Shown: positions 9,815 to 18,025 of the stretch, piece after piece
Layout of the letters: each line of letters begins with the position of its first letter
Position numbering within the stretch: position 1 is the first letter of the stretch
DNA from: Pseudovibrio denitrificans JCM 12308
Lineage (GTDB): Bacteria; Pseudomonadota; Alphaproteobacteria; Rhizobiales; Stappiaceae
Direction of reading: 5' to 3'
Assembly (NCBI RefSeq): GCF_001310815.1
Contig: NZ_BAZK01000001.1
Span: forward strand, 333,503 to 397,502
Length of the DNA stretch: 64,000 nt
Position numbers and translations under genes: made by a program
Notes under the pieces: generated by a model
Seen by the model: only the letters and a program-made list of their open reading frames with translations
What the model was told of the DNA's origin: nothing
Database searches by the model: none

Positions 9815-10345
9815 CTAGTCAGGTCTTCCTGAAGTATCCCAGAACATCGGGTTCATGATCGGTGCGGCGGCGACAGAAGTGCCACCGATACCGTCCATAG
9901 ATCCCGGCTTAATCTCCAGCATTCTCCAGGCTTCCGTTTCGCCTACTAACTTATGATGAGGCGGGAGGACTTTGGCTGGAGCAAAGCCTCTGGAGGCGTA
10001 GTATTTTGGGTAGCCGAGTACGAAGATTGCATCAGCGCCTATGAGCTTGAGGTGATAGACGCCCTTCTCAATCAACTCCCTGCCAATGCCTAGTCCTTGG
10101 TATTCTGGCAGAACACCAAGTGGCGCTAAAAGAAAGCATTTCTTCTCAGGATGATCATCCAGACTGAATGGTGAGAAGAGTACATTTCCAGCTATCCTCA
10201 ATCCTCGATAGACGTTTATCGAGATAGTTTCTGGTAGCTGCAAAAACTCTTCTGTCATCTTTTGAATGACTGGGCCTTCTTGCTCACCAAAGGCGTGCAA
10301 GTGAAGATTTTGAATTTCTAGTTTTTCATTTTCAGCATGAATCAT
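9815..10345 (-). CDS. GNAT-family protein, YjhQ-like putative antitoxin
   Basis: A 176-residue GNAT-fold protein. The acetyl-CoA pyrophosphate loop is in LPEYQGLGIGRELIE (the Q-x-x-G-x-G/A motif), followed by GADAIFVLGYPKYYASRGF, the strand-bulge-helix typical of the YhbS/YjhQ branch. It lies downstream of and codirectional with a YjhX-family gene. In E. coli, YjhX (TopAI) is a toxin inhibiting topoisomerase I, and YjhQ, a GNAT protein, is its antitoxin. By gene order and fold this is the likely antitoxin partner. Whether it acetylates anything is unknown. The N-terminus is intact, with start ATG at MIHAENEK. The 210-base gap to yjhX is longer than in the usual operon. Confidence 0.75.
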   Translation of the reverse strand: MIHAENEKLEIQNLHLHAFGEQEGPVIQKMTEEFLQLPETISINVYRGLRIAGNVLFSPFSLDDHPEKKCFLLAPLGVLPEYQGLGIGRELIEKGVYHLKLIGADAIFVLGYPKYYASRGFAPAKVLPPHHKLVGETEAWRMLEIKPGSMDGIGGTSVAAAPIMNPMFWDTSGRPD

Positions 10346-10555
10346 GCGAACTTATCCTTGTTGGTTTGGTGTTTTGCTTCACCAGATCCATCAGAATTTC
10401 AGATTGCGCACGTTATGCGGACCTGTACTTCACAGGCTTCAGCAGAGACTGCGCTTCAGCCTCTGTTGAGTTATGGCGCTGAAAGATAAGTGTGAGACCG
10501 ATAAATCACGTTGCTCATCGGCGCCGAACACTCGACCAGGTCCGCTTGCGACGGC

Positions 10556-10812
10556 TTATCGGTTGTCAGCCTGCGATCTTACAAGGGTAAGACCTTTTCT
10601 GGTGACACGATAAGGCGCGCTTTTCTTAGACGCGATCAATTTTCGACGCTTGAGTTTGCGAAATAACTCGTCGCTCAGGCCAGAAAACCTCCACCCTCAC
10701 GGGTGAATAATTCAATTTTGGAAATACGGCGGTGGTCGTCTTTTTCGACGCGGATGCAGCCGCCTTGCGCCAACATATGCAGAATTTTCTGCTCTTGTCT
10801 GGAGATGTCCAT
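10556..10812 (-). CDS. YjhX/TopAI-family (UPF0386) putative toxin, apparent frameshift
   Basis: The frame from the minus-strand ATG at 10812 begins MDISRQEQKILHMLAQGG and ends prematurely after FTREGGGFLA. Shifting by one base at 10678-10681 continues with LSDELFRKLKRRKLI and then PYRVTRKGLTLVRSQADNR before a TAA. The joined product is 85 residues, exactly the family length, and matches the E. coli YjhX pattern (N-terminal SRQEQ...LHVLA, central FKKLK, C-terminal VRAQLDNR). E. coli YjhX binds and inhibits topoisomerase I. The shift is explained by one C missing from GCCCT. This could be an assembly error or a real inactivating mutation. Its likely antitoxin lies downstream. Confidence 0.8.
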
Positions 10813-11570
10813 AAGAACTGGTTACCCAAATACATGCGTAGTCTCTCCCCTTCCAACCGAGTTGGAGTGGGTGCATGAATTTCAGCTTCCTGCCAGGTCA
10901 GGCATCACTCGAATGCGAGCAATAGATCCAACCCTTTTTACAATGCGAACAACATGTCGGCCTGTAAAAAGGCAGTCAGCAAGGTTACCGATCCTCTTGT
11001 TTAAACAAAAACTCTTCAGATTTATGGCGATGAAGCAGCGGCTTCCTACATTACAACGTCCGCAGCTGGCAAGCATTTTTTGAAAAAGGAAGCACCTCAA
11101 GCAAATGGCACGCTCAGCCTACACATAACTCGATCGACACAAGAGCAAGCTGCGTTCTCAAAAAACGCCGGCTTGATACAACATCAAACAGGCGTAACAA
11201 TTTGATTTTAATTGATTAACTCTAAATCGCGCCAGGGCAATTTGGCGCTTCACCGCTTATTCATAATAATATCATGCTTATCAAGTACTTATGAATATAA
11301 TTTGATCAATTAATCGCACACAAATCACATAGCCTATTTTTTTAGTCTTACATTTTGAAGTCAACCAATCACCAGTTTCTATGTCCAGTGCGATTAAAAG
11401 CCTGCTTGCCCACTCAATCAACACACGCGGCAAATTGGGACAAAGGCAACGCTCTTTAAACTCGTAATCTTACTCGACCTTTTTGAGCTGCACTCAAACC
11501 TAAACTTTGAACATGTTAAAAAGAAAACTATACTAATACGTGTATTTGACTAAAAGTACGAGGTTGTGTT
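10813..11570. other. Long non-coding accessory stretch, no gene recognised
   Basis: About 760 bases upstream of yjhX and of the next plus-strand gene. Several short open frames exist on both strands, but none has convincing composition or a ribosome-binding site. The second half is very AT-rich. A weak imperfect hairpin (ACGCC...GGCGT) lies near 11166-11196. Old gene remnants are possible. Confidence 0.4.
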
Positions 11571-12275
11571 GTGGAACGAAGTGAAAGATTTGAAGGAAGA
11601 GATCGCCTTACAATTTTCTTTTTGACAGCCACCTTATTGAGCTCAGTCGCTATCTTTTTTTATTTTGTATGGTCTCAAAATCTGCTTGCTTTTCCTGAAG
11701 ATAAGCTGAGCACGATGAAGGCGAATGATACCTACGAGTACTATGCTCAGTCCCTTGAATATCGTGAAAGGCGGTTAGCTCTCATCCTTACTTATCGGAC
11801 TTTCCTGACGAGTCTCGGATTTACGATCGGCTTAGCGCTTTCTTCAATTGGCGGCCTCTTCGTTCTTCGGCGCGCAACCGCTGAGTTTAATGTGAATGCA
11901 AACGGAGAGCCACCAAACGATGAGCCAGTGGGCCAGCGCTTCATGTTTGCAATGGCGACGAACTCACCTGGTCTTGTGTTCATGATAGGCGGTATCATCG
12001 TCATGATTGCGACGCAGGCGCTCTCTATCCCGATATCGAATGCTGAAGTATTCCCATCTACAAGTATTGTTTGCTCTCAAAAGCAATTGAATAACGGGAG
12101 CTGCGACTCTCCGGATGCTGTGAACAGTGAACCTGAAGAACGCAGCCTTGAAGCCCAGCAGTTAGATGATTTGCTGGAAAAAATTTCTTTGATCTGCCCA
12201 GACAACAACGAAGAAACAGATTTTTGTCTTGAACTTGTGAGTACAGTTGACGAGGTGATGTATGAAACTGATTAA
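11571..12275 (+). CDS. Membrane protein of unknown function
   Basis: A 234-residue protein with a GTG start. Predicted membrane segments are at about 14-34 (IFFLTATLLSSVAIFFYFVW), 72-98 (FLTSLGFTIGLALSSIGGLF) and 130-152 (GLVFMIGGIIVMIATQALSI). The polar C-terminal half has four cysteines (VCSQKQ, GSCDSP, LICPDN, DFCLEL) and would be extracytoplasmic if the topology is odd-numbered, where disulphides could form. The stop overlaps the start of the next gene by 14 bases, so the two are translationally coupled. No family recognised. Confidence 0.65.
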   Translation: MERSERFEGRDRLTIFFLTATLLSSVAIFFYFVWSQNLLAFPEDKLSTMKANDTYEYYAQSLEYRERRLALILTYRTFLTSLGFTIGLALSSIGGLFVLRRATAEFNVNANGEPPNDEPVGQRFMFAMATNSPGLVFMIGGIIVMIATQALSIPISNAEVFPSTSIVCSQKQLNNGSCDSPDAVNSEPEERSLEAQQLDDLLEKISLICPDNNEETDFCLELVSTVDEVMYETD

Positions 12276-12684
12276 CGTTTTTCTAGCTGTGGGATTAACT
12301 AGCGCTGCAACACTTCCAGTAGCAGCTTCAAGCTTGGATACATCGAAACTGACTACAAAACTCACAAAAAGTTCAAAGAACAAACTTAGGTGCTTTAAAG
12401 TTTCTGGGCGGTTTAGGCGTCCTGTCAAATGCCCCAAACTTAAAGCTGTGAAAGGGCCTCACATCTCGACCTTTGACAACATTGTAGTCGTCTTCGAAGA
12501 CAAAGAGATTCCATTTAAGCAATACTATCAAGCACAACTAAACTTACAGAAGCTGCAACTCGATAAAAAGTCAAACACCCTTTCGGGCAATGAGCAGTTG
12601 AAGTTGCTAGAAGCCCTAGACATAGACATAGACAAGAAGCAGTTACAGCAAAGGCTACAACAATTTCAGGCGCCATCTCAATAA
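12262..12684 (+). CDS. Secreted protein of unknown function
   Basis: A 140-residue protein with a clear Sec signal peptide, MKLINVFLAVGLTSAATLPVAAS, cleavage likely after VAA. The mature part is basic (KLTTKLTKSSKNKLRC, CPKLKAVKG) with two cysteines that could pair, followed by a charged helical tail rich in Q, L and K (LNLQKLQLDKKSN). The start overlaps the upstream membrane-protein gene, so the two probably act together at the envelope. No known domain recognised. Confidence 0.6.
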   Translation: MKLINVFLAVGLTSAATLPVAASSLDTSKLTTKLTKSSKNKLRCFKVSGRFRRPVKCPKLKAVKGPHISTFDNIVVVFEDKEIPFKQYYQAQLNLQKLQLDKKSNTLSGNEQLKLLEALDIDIDKKQLQQRLQQFQAPSQ

Positions 12685-12780
12685 GGCACCCATTTACGTC
12701 CTGTTAGCCAGCTCCATAGGGGCTGGTTCACGATCACTCCTCTTCTCCGTCACTTCGGTGGACATAAGAAGGAGTGAAAC

Positions 12781-13632
12781 ATGTCTCAGAAAACAAGAAA
12801 AACCAATAAAGTTTTTTGCGCTGGAGTGGGCGTATCCCTACTCGCCAGCGTGGGTGCCGCCATGGCAAATGATGGCGTACTTGTGCAGGCCTCTATTTGC
12901 GAAGATGTGGTACCTGGCGGTATTGTTGAACTGGGTTGGTTAAATCGAACAAAGGGTACCAAGAACATCTACTATATGGACTCAGTAGGTAATGTTGTAG
13001 CCTTAACTCCTGATGCCCCTGAACTGAAGAACATCAGTAATCTGCGTGTAGTTGAACACGGCAGCTGCACTGAAGTTGGCGGTATGACCTCCCAAAAGTT
13101 CGCCACGGCTTTAGAAGCGGAGTATCATCCTGGACACCCAAAACAAATTGAGCTTGCTACCTGTAACGGCGGCGCGACCACTCCAAATGGCCCGGCAAGA
13201 GTGCTTTTTGACAAGTTCAACGGTGACACCAAAGTGATGGGTTACAATGCTCCTGCAGCAATGACTGGCAATGGAACGGCCAACCTAAGAGATCTCATGT
13301 TTGGAGCAGCTCATCTTGATTTTAATGGAGACTGGGTCAACGCTGCTGAAGCCGCCAATATTGGCGTGAAAGAGAAATGGGACAAAGCAAGCACTGCTCC
13401 CTACAACCAAAAAACTTGCACGGACACCTTGGTAATGGCTGTTGCTGATCCTGTTGAGTATGACTTTTTGGCATTCGTCAACAATACCGTTGATTACTAC
13501 AGCTCTGCTGAAGCAGAAACGGGTGGATATAGTATCACTAAAGTCCTGTCTTTCCTGCTTCAATCAAAGCGAACAGTTTGCAGTAAAGAGGTAAAAGGCA
13601 TCACTGGCCAAAACTGCATCACGGCGCCATAA
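12781..13632 (+). CDS. Secreted cysteine-containing protein, unknown function
   Basis: A 283-residue protein preceded by a good ribosome-binding site (AAGGAG, 8 bases). The N-terminal signal peptide runs to about residue 30 (GVSLLASVGAAMA|ND). The mature part has about nine cysteines, suggesting disulphides, and a stretch HLDFNGDWVNAAEAANIGV that resembles a degenerate EF-hand loop (DFNGDW). No domain is recognised with confidence. A very strong hairpin follows 48 bases after the stop codon. It lies with other small exported proteins of unknown role. Confidence 0.65.
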   Translation: MSQKTRKTNKVFCAGVGVSLLASVGAAMANDGVLVQASICEDVVPGGIVELGWLNRTKGTKNIYYMDSVGNVVALTPDAPELKNISNLRVVEHGSCTEVGGMTSQKFATALEAEYHPGHPKQIELATCNGGATTPNGPARVLFDKFNGDTKVMGYNAPAAMTGNGTANLRDLMFGAAHLDFNGDWVNAAEAANIGVKEKWDKASTAPYNQKTCTDTLVMAVADPVEYDFLAFVNNTVDYYSSAEAETGGYSITKVLSFLLQSKRTVCSKEVKGITGQNCITAP

Positions 13633-13680
13633 CCCAACCAGGTGCTGAGGCTTCTCCCTATCCCGCATAGTCTCTCCGCC

Positions 13681-13705
13681 GAAGGAGGCAGCACCTGCCT
13701 CCTTC
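13681..13705 (+). terminator. Perfect 11-bp hairpin, copy 1 of a repeated terminator-like element
   Basis: GAAGGAGGCAG and CTGCCTCCTTC pair perfectly around CAC. A diverged copy with the same downstream context is at 15842-15867; both are followed about 75 bases later by related small genes. It lacks a long T run, so it is either a weak terminator or a mobile-type repeat. Confidence 0.6.
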
Positions 13706-13780
13706 ATGTTCTTATTCCACAAATCCCACCGCCTGCCAAAAAGAACAAAATAAGCACAAAAGACAAAAATGGAGTGGCAG

Positions 13781-13924
13781 ATGACTGATGAAAAGCGCAT
13801 AAATTGGCGGCAGATTTGGCCAAATACGCCTGACGATGGTATCGGACGGGATCCTAATAACTCGGAGTATCGACTGCGGGTTTATAAGACGCTTTGTCCT
13901 GAGGGCACTGTCGTCTGGTATTGA
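13781..13924 (+). pseudogene. Short paralogue of the 15.94-kb gene, truncated
   Basis: A 47-residue frame, MTDEKRINWRQIWPNTPDD followed by GIGRDPNNSEYRLRVYK and CPEGTVVWY, then TGA. It aligns end to end with the first half of the 95-residue protein at 15940 (MTSEKRIIWRPTWPDQPND, RCPEGRMVWLW). The stop falls where the longer copy continues WAANFTTLAIA, so it looks like a truncated duplicate. The upstream bases also match, including the hairpin and an ACAAAAGACAAAAATGGAG stretch that supplies the ribosome-binding site. Confidence 0.55.
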
Positions 13925-14043
13925 TTATCCTGTTCTCACCTATCTGAAACTGCAAATCAAAAGCCCGCCCAAGGCGTATTAGGTTGATTTTGCAACTTTA
14001 AATATATAGGCAAAAATAATTATCTCATTTTGAGAGACGGAGA

Positions 14044-14417
14044 ATGTTTATGAAACTGAAGATTTTATCGACCGTTTTAATATCGGCAGCGATTACAGGC
14101 TGCGGGATGCCTAAGGGAGATTGATAACTCGGCCTGCCAATGGTTATGATAAAATAGTTTTCCAAAATACCGTCCGAGTTAAGGGTGCACCTCTCGCAGA
14201 GTATACTTTTAGTACTGGAAGTGTATTCACCCAAGATAGAACAATGGAAGGTGTGCCAGTATATTGCGGCCCAATGACGATTAACGTCACCCTATTAATG
14301 GAAGCTTGTATTATTTATGACGGCAATGACACGATACAAGTTAATCCAACACAAATGCGCCAAGCAACACGAAAACTTCCGCAAGGTACGATTAAGCACA
14401 TTAAAGCCCGGCGATAA
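14044..14417 (+). CDS. Small lipoprotein, apparent frameshift after the lipobox
   Basis: The first frame gives a lipoprotein signal peptide, MFMKLKILSTVLISAAITGC (lipobox ITGC), then stops after GMPKGD at 14122. One base inserted near 14120 joins it to a 98-residue frame (ITRPANGYDKIVFQNTVRVK, PVYCGPMTINVTLLMEACI), giving 124 residues. The second half has no start of its own with a ribosome-binding site (only TTG), which supports the join. Function unknown. A hairpin follows the stop codon. Confidence 0.55.
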
Positions 14418-14431
14418 CGACCCAAGAGCAA

Positions 14432-14462
14432 CCGCCCCCGCATGGAGTGTGGGCGGCTTTGG
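14432..14462 (+). terminator. Terminator-like hairpin
   Basis: CCGCCC and GGGCGG pair around CCGCATGGAGTGT, followed by CTTTGGGG. It lies 15 bases after the lipoprotein stop codon. Confidence 0.5.
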
Positions 14463-14676
14463 GGCGAAACAAGCCTGAGTGCTAGAATCAGGCGTTGGCT
14501 TACCCCTAAATGCTGCGTCCTACTAAGGAGCGCTCCTTGGCTTCGACCTCTGAGCAACTGTAATACGCCAACATGCAGCCATCGGCAGGCCGTAGAGGTC
14601 AAACGACTTGGAACGAACTGCACTGGAATGACTACTTTGAACTACTAAAAGTAAAATCTGAAACAGGAATTCTCGC

Positions 14677-14925
14677 ATGTATTTTGCAAAATTGAGCCGC
14701 TTTATTGCTTACGTTTTTTTGGCAATTGGAGCTCTGCAGTATGCAAGCAATATATTTGGGTTTTCGATTGCAGAAACCAAATCTTTTTCCAAGCTATTCT
14801 ATAGAGGTGATGCTAACCCGTTACCAGACGCTGGAGTGATACATTGGATCGGTCTTGCGATTATCTTTGGAGCTATCTGGGAAATCTGCTCACATCTAAA
14901 ACAGATCAACGACAAATCCAATTAA
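14677..14925 (+). CDS. Small two-helix membrane protein
   Basis: An 82-residue protein with hydrophobic segments at about 8-30 (FIAYVFLAIGALQYASNIFG) and 54-70 (WIGLAIIFGAIWEI). No recognised domain. It ends 9 bases before the Sel1-repeat gene and is probably cotranscribed with it. Confidence 0.5.
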   Translation: MYFAKLSRFIAYVFLAIGALQYASNIFGFSIAETKSFSKLFYRGDANPLPDAGVIHWIGLAIIFGAIWEICSHLKQINDKSN

Positions 14926-14934
14926 GGGGGTCTT

Positions 14935-15540
14935 ATGAAGATAACACTCAAAACCTCGGTGTTGGCTACGCTCATCATGTGTAACGGCTGGATGACGCAG
15001 CCAGCCAGTTCTCACACGCTTGAAGAATGTCTTGTTGATCCTGTTGGGCAGGAGGCTACCCACCATGCCAATTGCATCAATCTGGCAAATAAAACTGGCG
15101 ATAAAAAGCTCCAATTTCAGCTCGCAATAGCATATTTGTCGGGCACAGGGGTGCCGGAGGATCGCGCGAAAGCAGCGGTATGGCTCCGGAAAGCCGCCTC
15201 ACAAGGCCTTGCTGACGCCCAGTATATTTTAGCGCGGATGCATTATTTTGGCGACGGGGTGCCGCAGGATTACGCGAAAGCAGCGGAATGGTACCGTAAA
15301 GTCGCCTTACAAGGCGATTCTGCCGCCCAGTATCTTTTAGCGCGGATGCATTATGATGGCGACGGGGTGCCGCAGGATTATATAACCGCCTATATGTGGG
15401 TAAATATGGCTGCCGCCTCTGGTGATCAAATTCCCAAAGATCTGCGTGATGAAATATTGCAGCAGCTCACTCCTGAACAAGTTACCGAAGGCCAAAAGAT
15501 GACCCGCGGATGGCTCGCCGCTTATCCACCTAGAAATTAA
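14935..15540 (+). CDS. Secreted Sel1-repeat protein
   Basis: A 201-residue protein with a signal peptide (ATLIMCNGWMTQPASS) and three Sel1-like 36-residue repeats from about residue 60 to 165, each with the A-x-W-x-R/M-K-A-A-x-Q-G pattern (AAVWLRKAASQGLADAQY, AAEWYRKVALQGDSAAQY). Sel1 repeats are TPR-like scaffolds for protein contacts, here presumably in the periplasm. Repeats two and three are nearly identical at DNA level (around 15222-15290 against 15330-15398), showing recent internal duplication. The start has AAGGGGG about 7 bases upstream. The C-terminal end overlaps a possible antisense small gene. Confidence 0.85.
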   Translation: MKITLKTSVLATLIMCNGWMTQPASSHTLEECLVDPVGQEATHHANCINLANKTGDKKLQFQLAIAYLSGTGVPEDRAKAAVWLRKAASQGLADAQYILARMHYFGDGVPQDYAKAAEWYRKVALQGDSAAQYLLARMHYDGDGVPQDYITAYMWVNMAAASGDQIPKDLRDEILQQLTPEQVTEGQKMTRGWLAAYPPRN

Positions 15541-15691
15541 CCCACCTGCTCCCCCTGCCGCTGAGAACCGGTTTCCCCAGCTCTTGGCGCAGGCGGTTGA
15601 CATAGGCATGTAGATCAGCTTTGCGCGTGGAGCGGAGTTCTATTTCCCACCCCGTGGCGGATCTGATGCGCACCGCCATTGCACCCAACAT
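15530..15691 (-). CDS. Possible small basic protein
   Basis: A 53-residue frame on the minus strand: MLGAMAVRIRSATGWEIELR followed by KADLHAYVNRLRQELGKPV. The composition is balanced and the sequence reads like a compact alpha/beta protein rather than a shadow frame. It overlaps the end of the Sel1 gene by 11 bases in convergent orientation. A second start (MAVRIRSA) lies 12 bases in. Function unknown. Low to moderate confidence because it is short. Confidence 0.35.
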   Translation of the reverse strand: MLGAMAVRIRSATGWEIELRSTRKADLHAYVNRLRQELGKPVLSGRGSRWVNF

Positions 15692-15756
15692 AAACTCATG
15701 CAGAGTTGCATAGGGGCAAACATGGCGATCCTGACATCAAGAGGCATGGCATATTA

Positions 15757-15843
15757 ATGTCAGAAGCAGACAAATTTTTGCAATGGGTGTTGGAACAAAA
15801 CCCAGAGCTTAAGGATAAGTTTCACGAACCACAGCCCAACTAA
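15757..15843 (+). CDS. Possible 28-residue peptide
   Basis: MSEADKFLQWVLEQNPELKD then KFHEPQPN and TAA. An AGAGG lies about 12 bases upstream. Its stop codon abuts the hairpin at 15842, so it may be the last gene before that terminator. Small and unsupported by any family. Confidence 0.25.
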   Translation: MSEADKFLQWVLEQNPELKDKFHEPQPN

Positions 15844-15867
15844 GGAAGCAGTACACCTGCCTCCTTC
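15842..15867 (+). terminator. Hairpin, copy 2 of the repeated terminator-like element
   Basis: AAGGAAGCAG and CTGCCTCCTT pair with one mismatch around TACAC. Sequence and downstream context match the perfect hairpin at 13681, so the two are diverged duplicates. Confidence 0.5.
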
Positions 15868-15939
15868 ACGTTCCCATTCCCCTTTTGCGCCGCTTGCTGC
15901 AAGAGAACAAACAGAGTACAAAGACAAAAACGGAGCAGC

Positions 15940-16227
15940 ATGATGACAAGCGAGAAACGGATAATCTGGCGGCCTACATGGCCCGATCAACCTAACGATG
16001 AAGCAGGCAGAGACCCACTCAACGACATTTGCCAGTTGCGTGTTCATCAAGACCGTTGCCCTGAAGGGAGAATGGTTTGGCTTTGGGCCGCAAACTTTAC
16101 AACACTGGCCATTGCCCACGGCTCAAGCGATACAATTGAGGAAGCAAAAGCAAGCGCAGAGGAAGCTTATTTCGATCGCCTTCAATCGGGACCTCTGCCC
16201 AAAATCGGAGGTGGGTGGCGGCCTTAG
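15940..16227 (+). CDS. Small protein with a truncated upstream paralogue
   Basis: A 95-residue soluble protein, MMTSEKRIIWRPTWPDQPND onward, with VWLWAANFTTLAIAHGSS in the middle and an acidic helix after it (TIEEAKASAEEAYFDRL). No domain recognised. A 47-residue truncated relative lies at 13781 with the same upstream region. The AACGGAGCAGC stretch is the ribosome-binding site. The next gene is convergent. Confidence 0.55.
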   Translation: MMTSEKRIIWRPTWPDQPNDEAGRDPLNDICQLRVHQDRCPEGRMVWLWAANFTTLAIAHGSSDTIEEAKASAEEAYFDRLQSGPLPKIGGGWRP

Positions 16228-16363
16228 CCGATAAGATTAGCTAGATAAGTCGCCAAGAGCAAAGGCATACTCAAGCGGCATTACCTCAAAAAACAACAGG
16301 CTAGACAGTCTAAATGATCTTGAGCACTTTATGAGAAGCCCTCTAAACACATAGTCCAGTGTC

Positions 16364-16708
16364 TCAGTTTTCAAACTCTCTTGTGACAAGATTACGTAGA
16401 TTAAAATATCCTGAGTCGATGACAAAAATCGCTCCGGGGGAGAAGGCAAACAAAATTAAGAGTACATTCCAATCCCAGACCGAATACGCCCCATATGTGC
16501 CGACGGTCAACACAGCAAGGGAACCAAAGCGAGGCAGTGCTAAGAATAAAAAAATCGGAACGATCCACGCTAGATTGCTATACCATCCAAACCAGACCGC
16601 TGCCCCCTGGGCAAAAGCCACACAATAAAACCCAATACAAACGCATAGTACGATTGTGGTGATCGGCCATCTAAGAAAAACTCTGAGCTTTTCAAGATAA
16701 GCTGTCAT
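16364..16708 (-). CDS. Small membrane protein, unknown function
   Basis: A 114-residue protein with an N-terminal helix and at least three membrane segments: about 14-34 (ITTIVLCVCIGFYCVAFAQG), 42-60 (LAWIVPIFLFLALPRFGSLA) and 64-95 (TVGTYGAYSVWDW, LLILFAFSPGAIFVI). Start at MTAYLEKLR, preceded by AGAAAG; a TTG 18 bases upstream is less likely. Single gene, unknown role, last one before the phage-derived block. Confidence 0.55.
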   Translation of the reverse strand: MTAYLEKLRVFLRWPITTIVLCVCIGFYCVAFAQGAAVWFGWYSNLAWIVPIFLFLALPRFGSLAVLTVGTYGAYSVWDWNVLLILFAFSPGAIFVIDSGYFNLRNLVTREFEN

Positions 16709-16895
16709 TTCATTATCTTTCTGCAATTACAACTCTAGATTGAGCAATATATGACTCTACATTAATGGCGAGAAATGGGTAGATATCATTCATCCGAGAA
16801 GCGGAAACATATCATCAATTTCCCGACAAGATCCCACTATTAAGCAAATTAAGAACAGAAGCAAAAAGCAGGACTGAACTAGCCTTGCCTTTTCC

Positions 16896-17763
16896 TTAAC
16901 TCCCTAACCGCGTCTCCAGCAGAGAGATCGGCACCACCACTGCACGTCGCTGCTTACCGTCTATGGTGATGGCGTTTTGGGATTGGTGGGCGGCGGGGAG
17001 TTTTTGGAGGGCGAGTTTCCAGTTGCCGTGCCATTGGGTGAGGCGGAAGACCTCCCACAGGTACTCGTGATCGTAGGCGATGGCGACGCCATCCGGGTAC
17101 GCGTGGGGGCGCAGTTTGATGCCCAGTTGCTCCATCCGGCGGGCGCCGACGTCATCTGCCAGGCGAAGGCCAGGGCAATGCGGACGGAGAGGTTTCTGCC
17201 GCAGGTGAAGTTGATCAGGTGTTTCAGGCAGCCATCGGGATCATCGGCAGCGGTGCCGGCGACTTCGTTGACGCCCTCTCCTGCGATATCCGGCAGGCCG
17301 AGCCTGTCCCACAGGGCCATGGCGGCCTCGCGGCCATAGATGTAGCGCGCTTCTTTGAGGAGATTGGCGCGGGCGTTCATCTCGTTGACCAGCAGAACCT
17401 GCTTTGCGTCTGGCGGCTCGGGCTTTTGGGGTGTGGGGCCCATGGAGTAGATGCCGGACTGGCGCAGCGCGGGCAGCACTTCTGCCGTCACCCATTTTTG
17501 AACTTTTTGGCCGCTGGCTTGCGGGATTCAAAAATGAGCGAGTAGAGACCGCTCTCATTCACCGCTGTTGTTTGACGCTTGCCCGCGTTCGTGTCGGTTG
17601 AAACGACACGAACGTCATCGCTGTCAAGTTTGGTGACAGCATCGCGGCTGTTCTTGATTTCCAACGCCGCGCAGACATCTTTGGCGATGAACCAGAACAG
17701 GCCTTCCTCCGTCCATGTACGCAGGCTGTGGTCTTCAAAGTCGAAGATGGTGAGCGCACTCAT
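16896..17763 (-). CDS. BRO-N/antirepressor-family phage protein, two apparent frameshifts
   Basis: With two bases restored this is a 289-residue protein. The BRO-N domain (residues 1-110) starts MSALTIFDFEDHSLRTWTEE and has AKDVCAALEI and NESGLYSLIFESRKPAAKKF. Restoring one A in the A-run at 17495-17499 continues WVTAEVLPALRQSGIYSMG; restoring one C at 17161-17164 continues LADDVGARRMEQLGIKL to the end at QRRAVVVPISLLETRLGS. The C-terminal half resembles DNA-binding tails of phage antirepressors. Such proteins inactivate the prophage repressor. The start overlaps the stop of the small upstream gene by 4 bases (ATGA), and a C4-type leader precedes the pair, as in the icd-ant operon of P1. Confidence 0.8.
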
Positions 17764-18017
17764 GCCTGCCCTCCCCGGTTCAGCTTGCGGACGTTGAGTT
17801 CCACCGTTTCCAGAGCTTTGATGAGGCTGGTGTGCCGGTCTTCCAGCTCGCCCTGCAGAGCCAGTGCTGCGTTCCACAGAGGATCGGAGCTAGCGATCTC
17901 GTTGGAGATGTGGCCGAGCGCGGTGAAGAGCCCTTCCATGCGGCTGCTCAAGGTGTTGAGCGTGGCAAGGCCGCTGTGAATGTCATTAAGTGAGGTATTC
18001 CGGGAAAGTTCTGTCAT
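17760..18017 (-). CDS. Icd-position small helical protein upstream of the BRO antirepressor
   Basis: An 85-residue, largely helical protein (MTELSRNTSLNDIHSGLATL, then LSSRMEGLFTALGHISNEI). It is preceded by CACACAAGGGAATTAGTC, in which AAGGG is the ribosome-binding site; this segment is complementary to an upstream leader block. Position and coupling (ATGA overlap with the antirepressor) match icd of phages P1/P7, whose product inhibits cell division and whose translation controls the antirepressor. Sequence identity with Icd cannot be claimed; the assignment is by architecture. A second small gene in the same position is at 30933-31214. Confidence 0.6.
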   Translation of the reverse strand: MTELSRNTSLNDIHSGLATLNTLSSRMEGLFTALGHISNEIASSDPLWNAALALQGELEDRHTSLIKALETVELNVRKLNRGGQA

Positions 18018-18025
18018 GACTAATT

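Noticed and set aside
10882..11100. Minus-strand 72-residue frame upstream of yjhX
   Set aside because: Cysteine-rich, unbalanced composition, no ribosome-binding site and no family. It might be part of a decayed gene, but there is no support.
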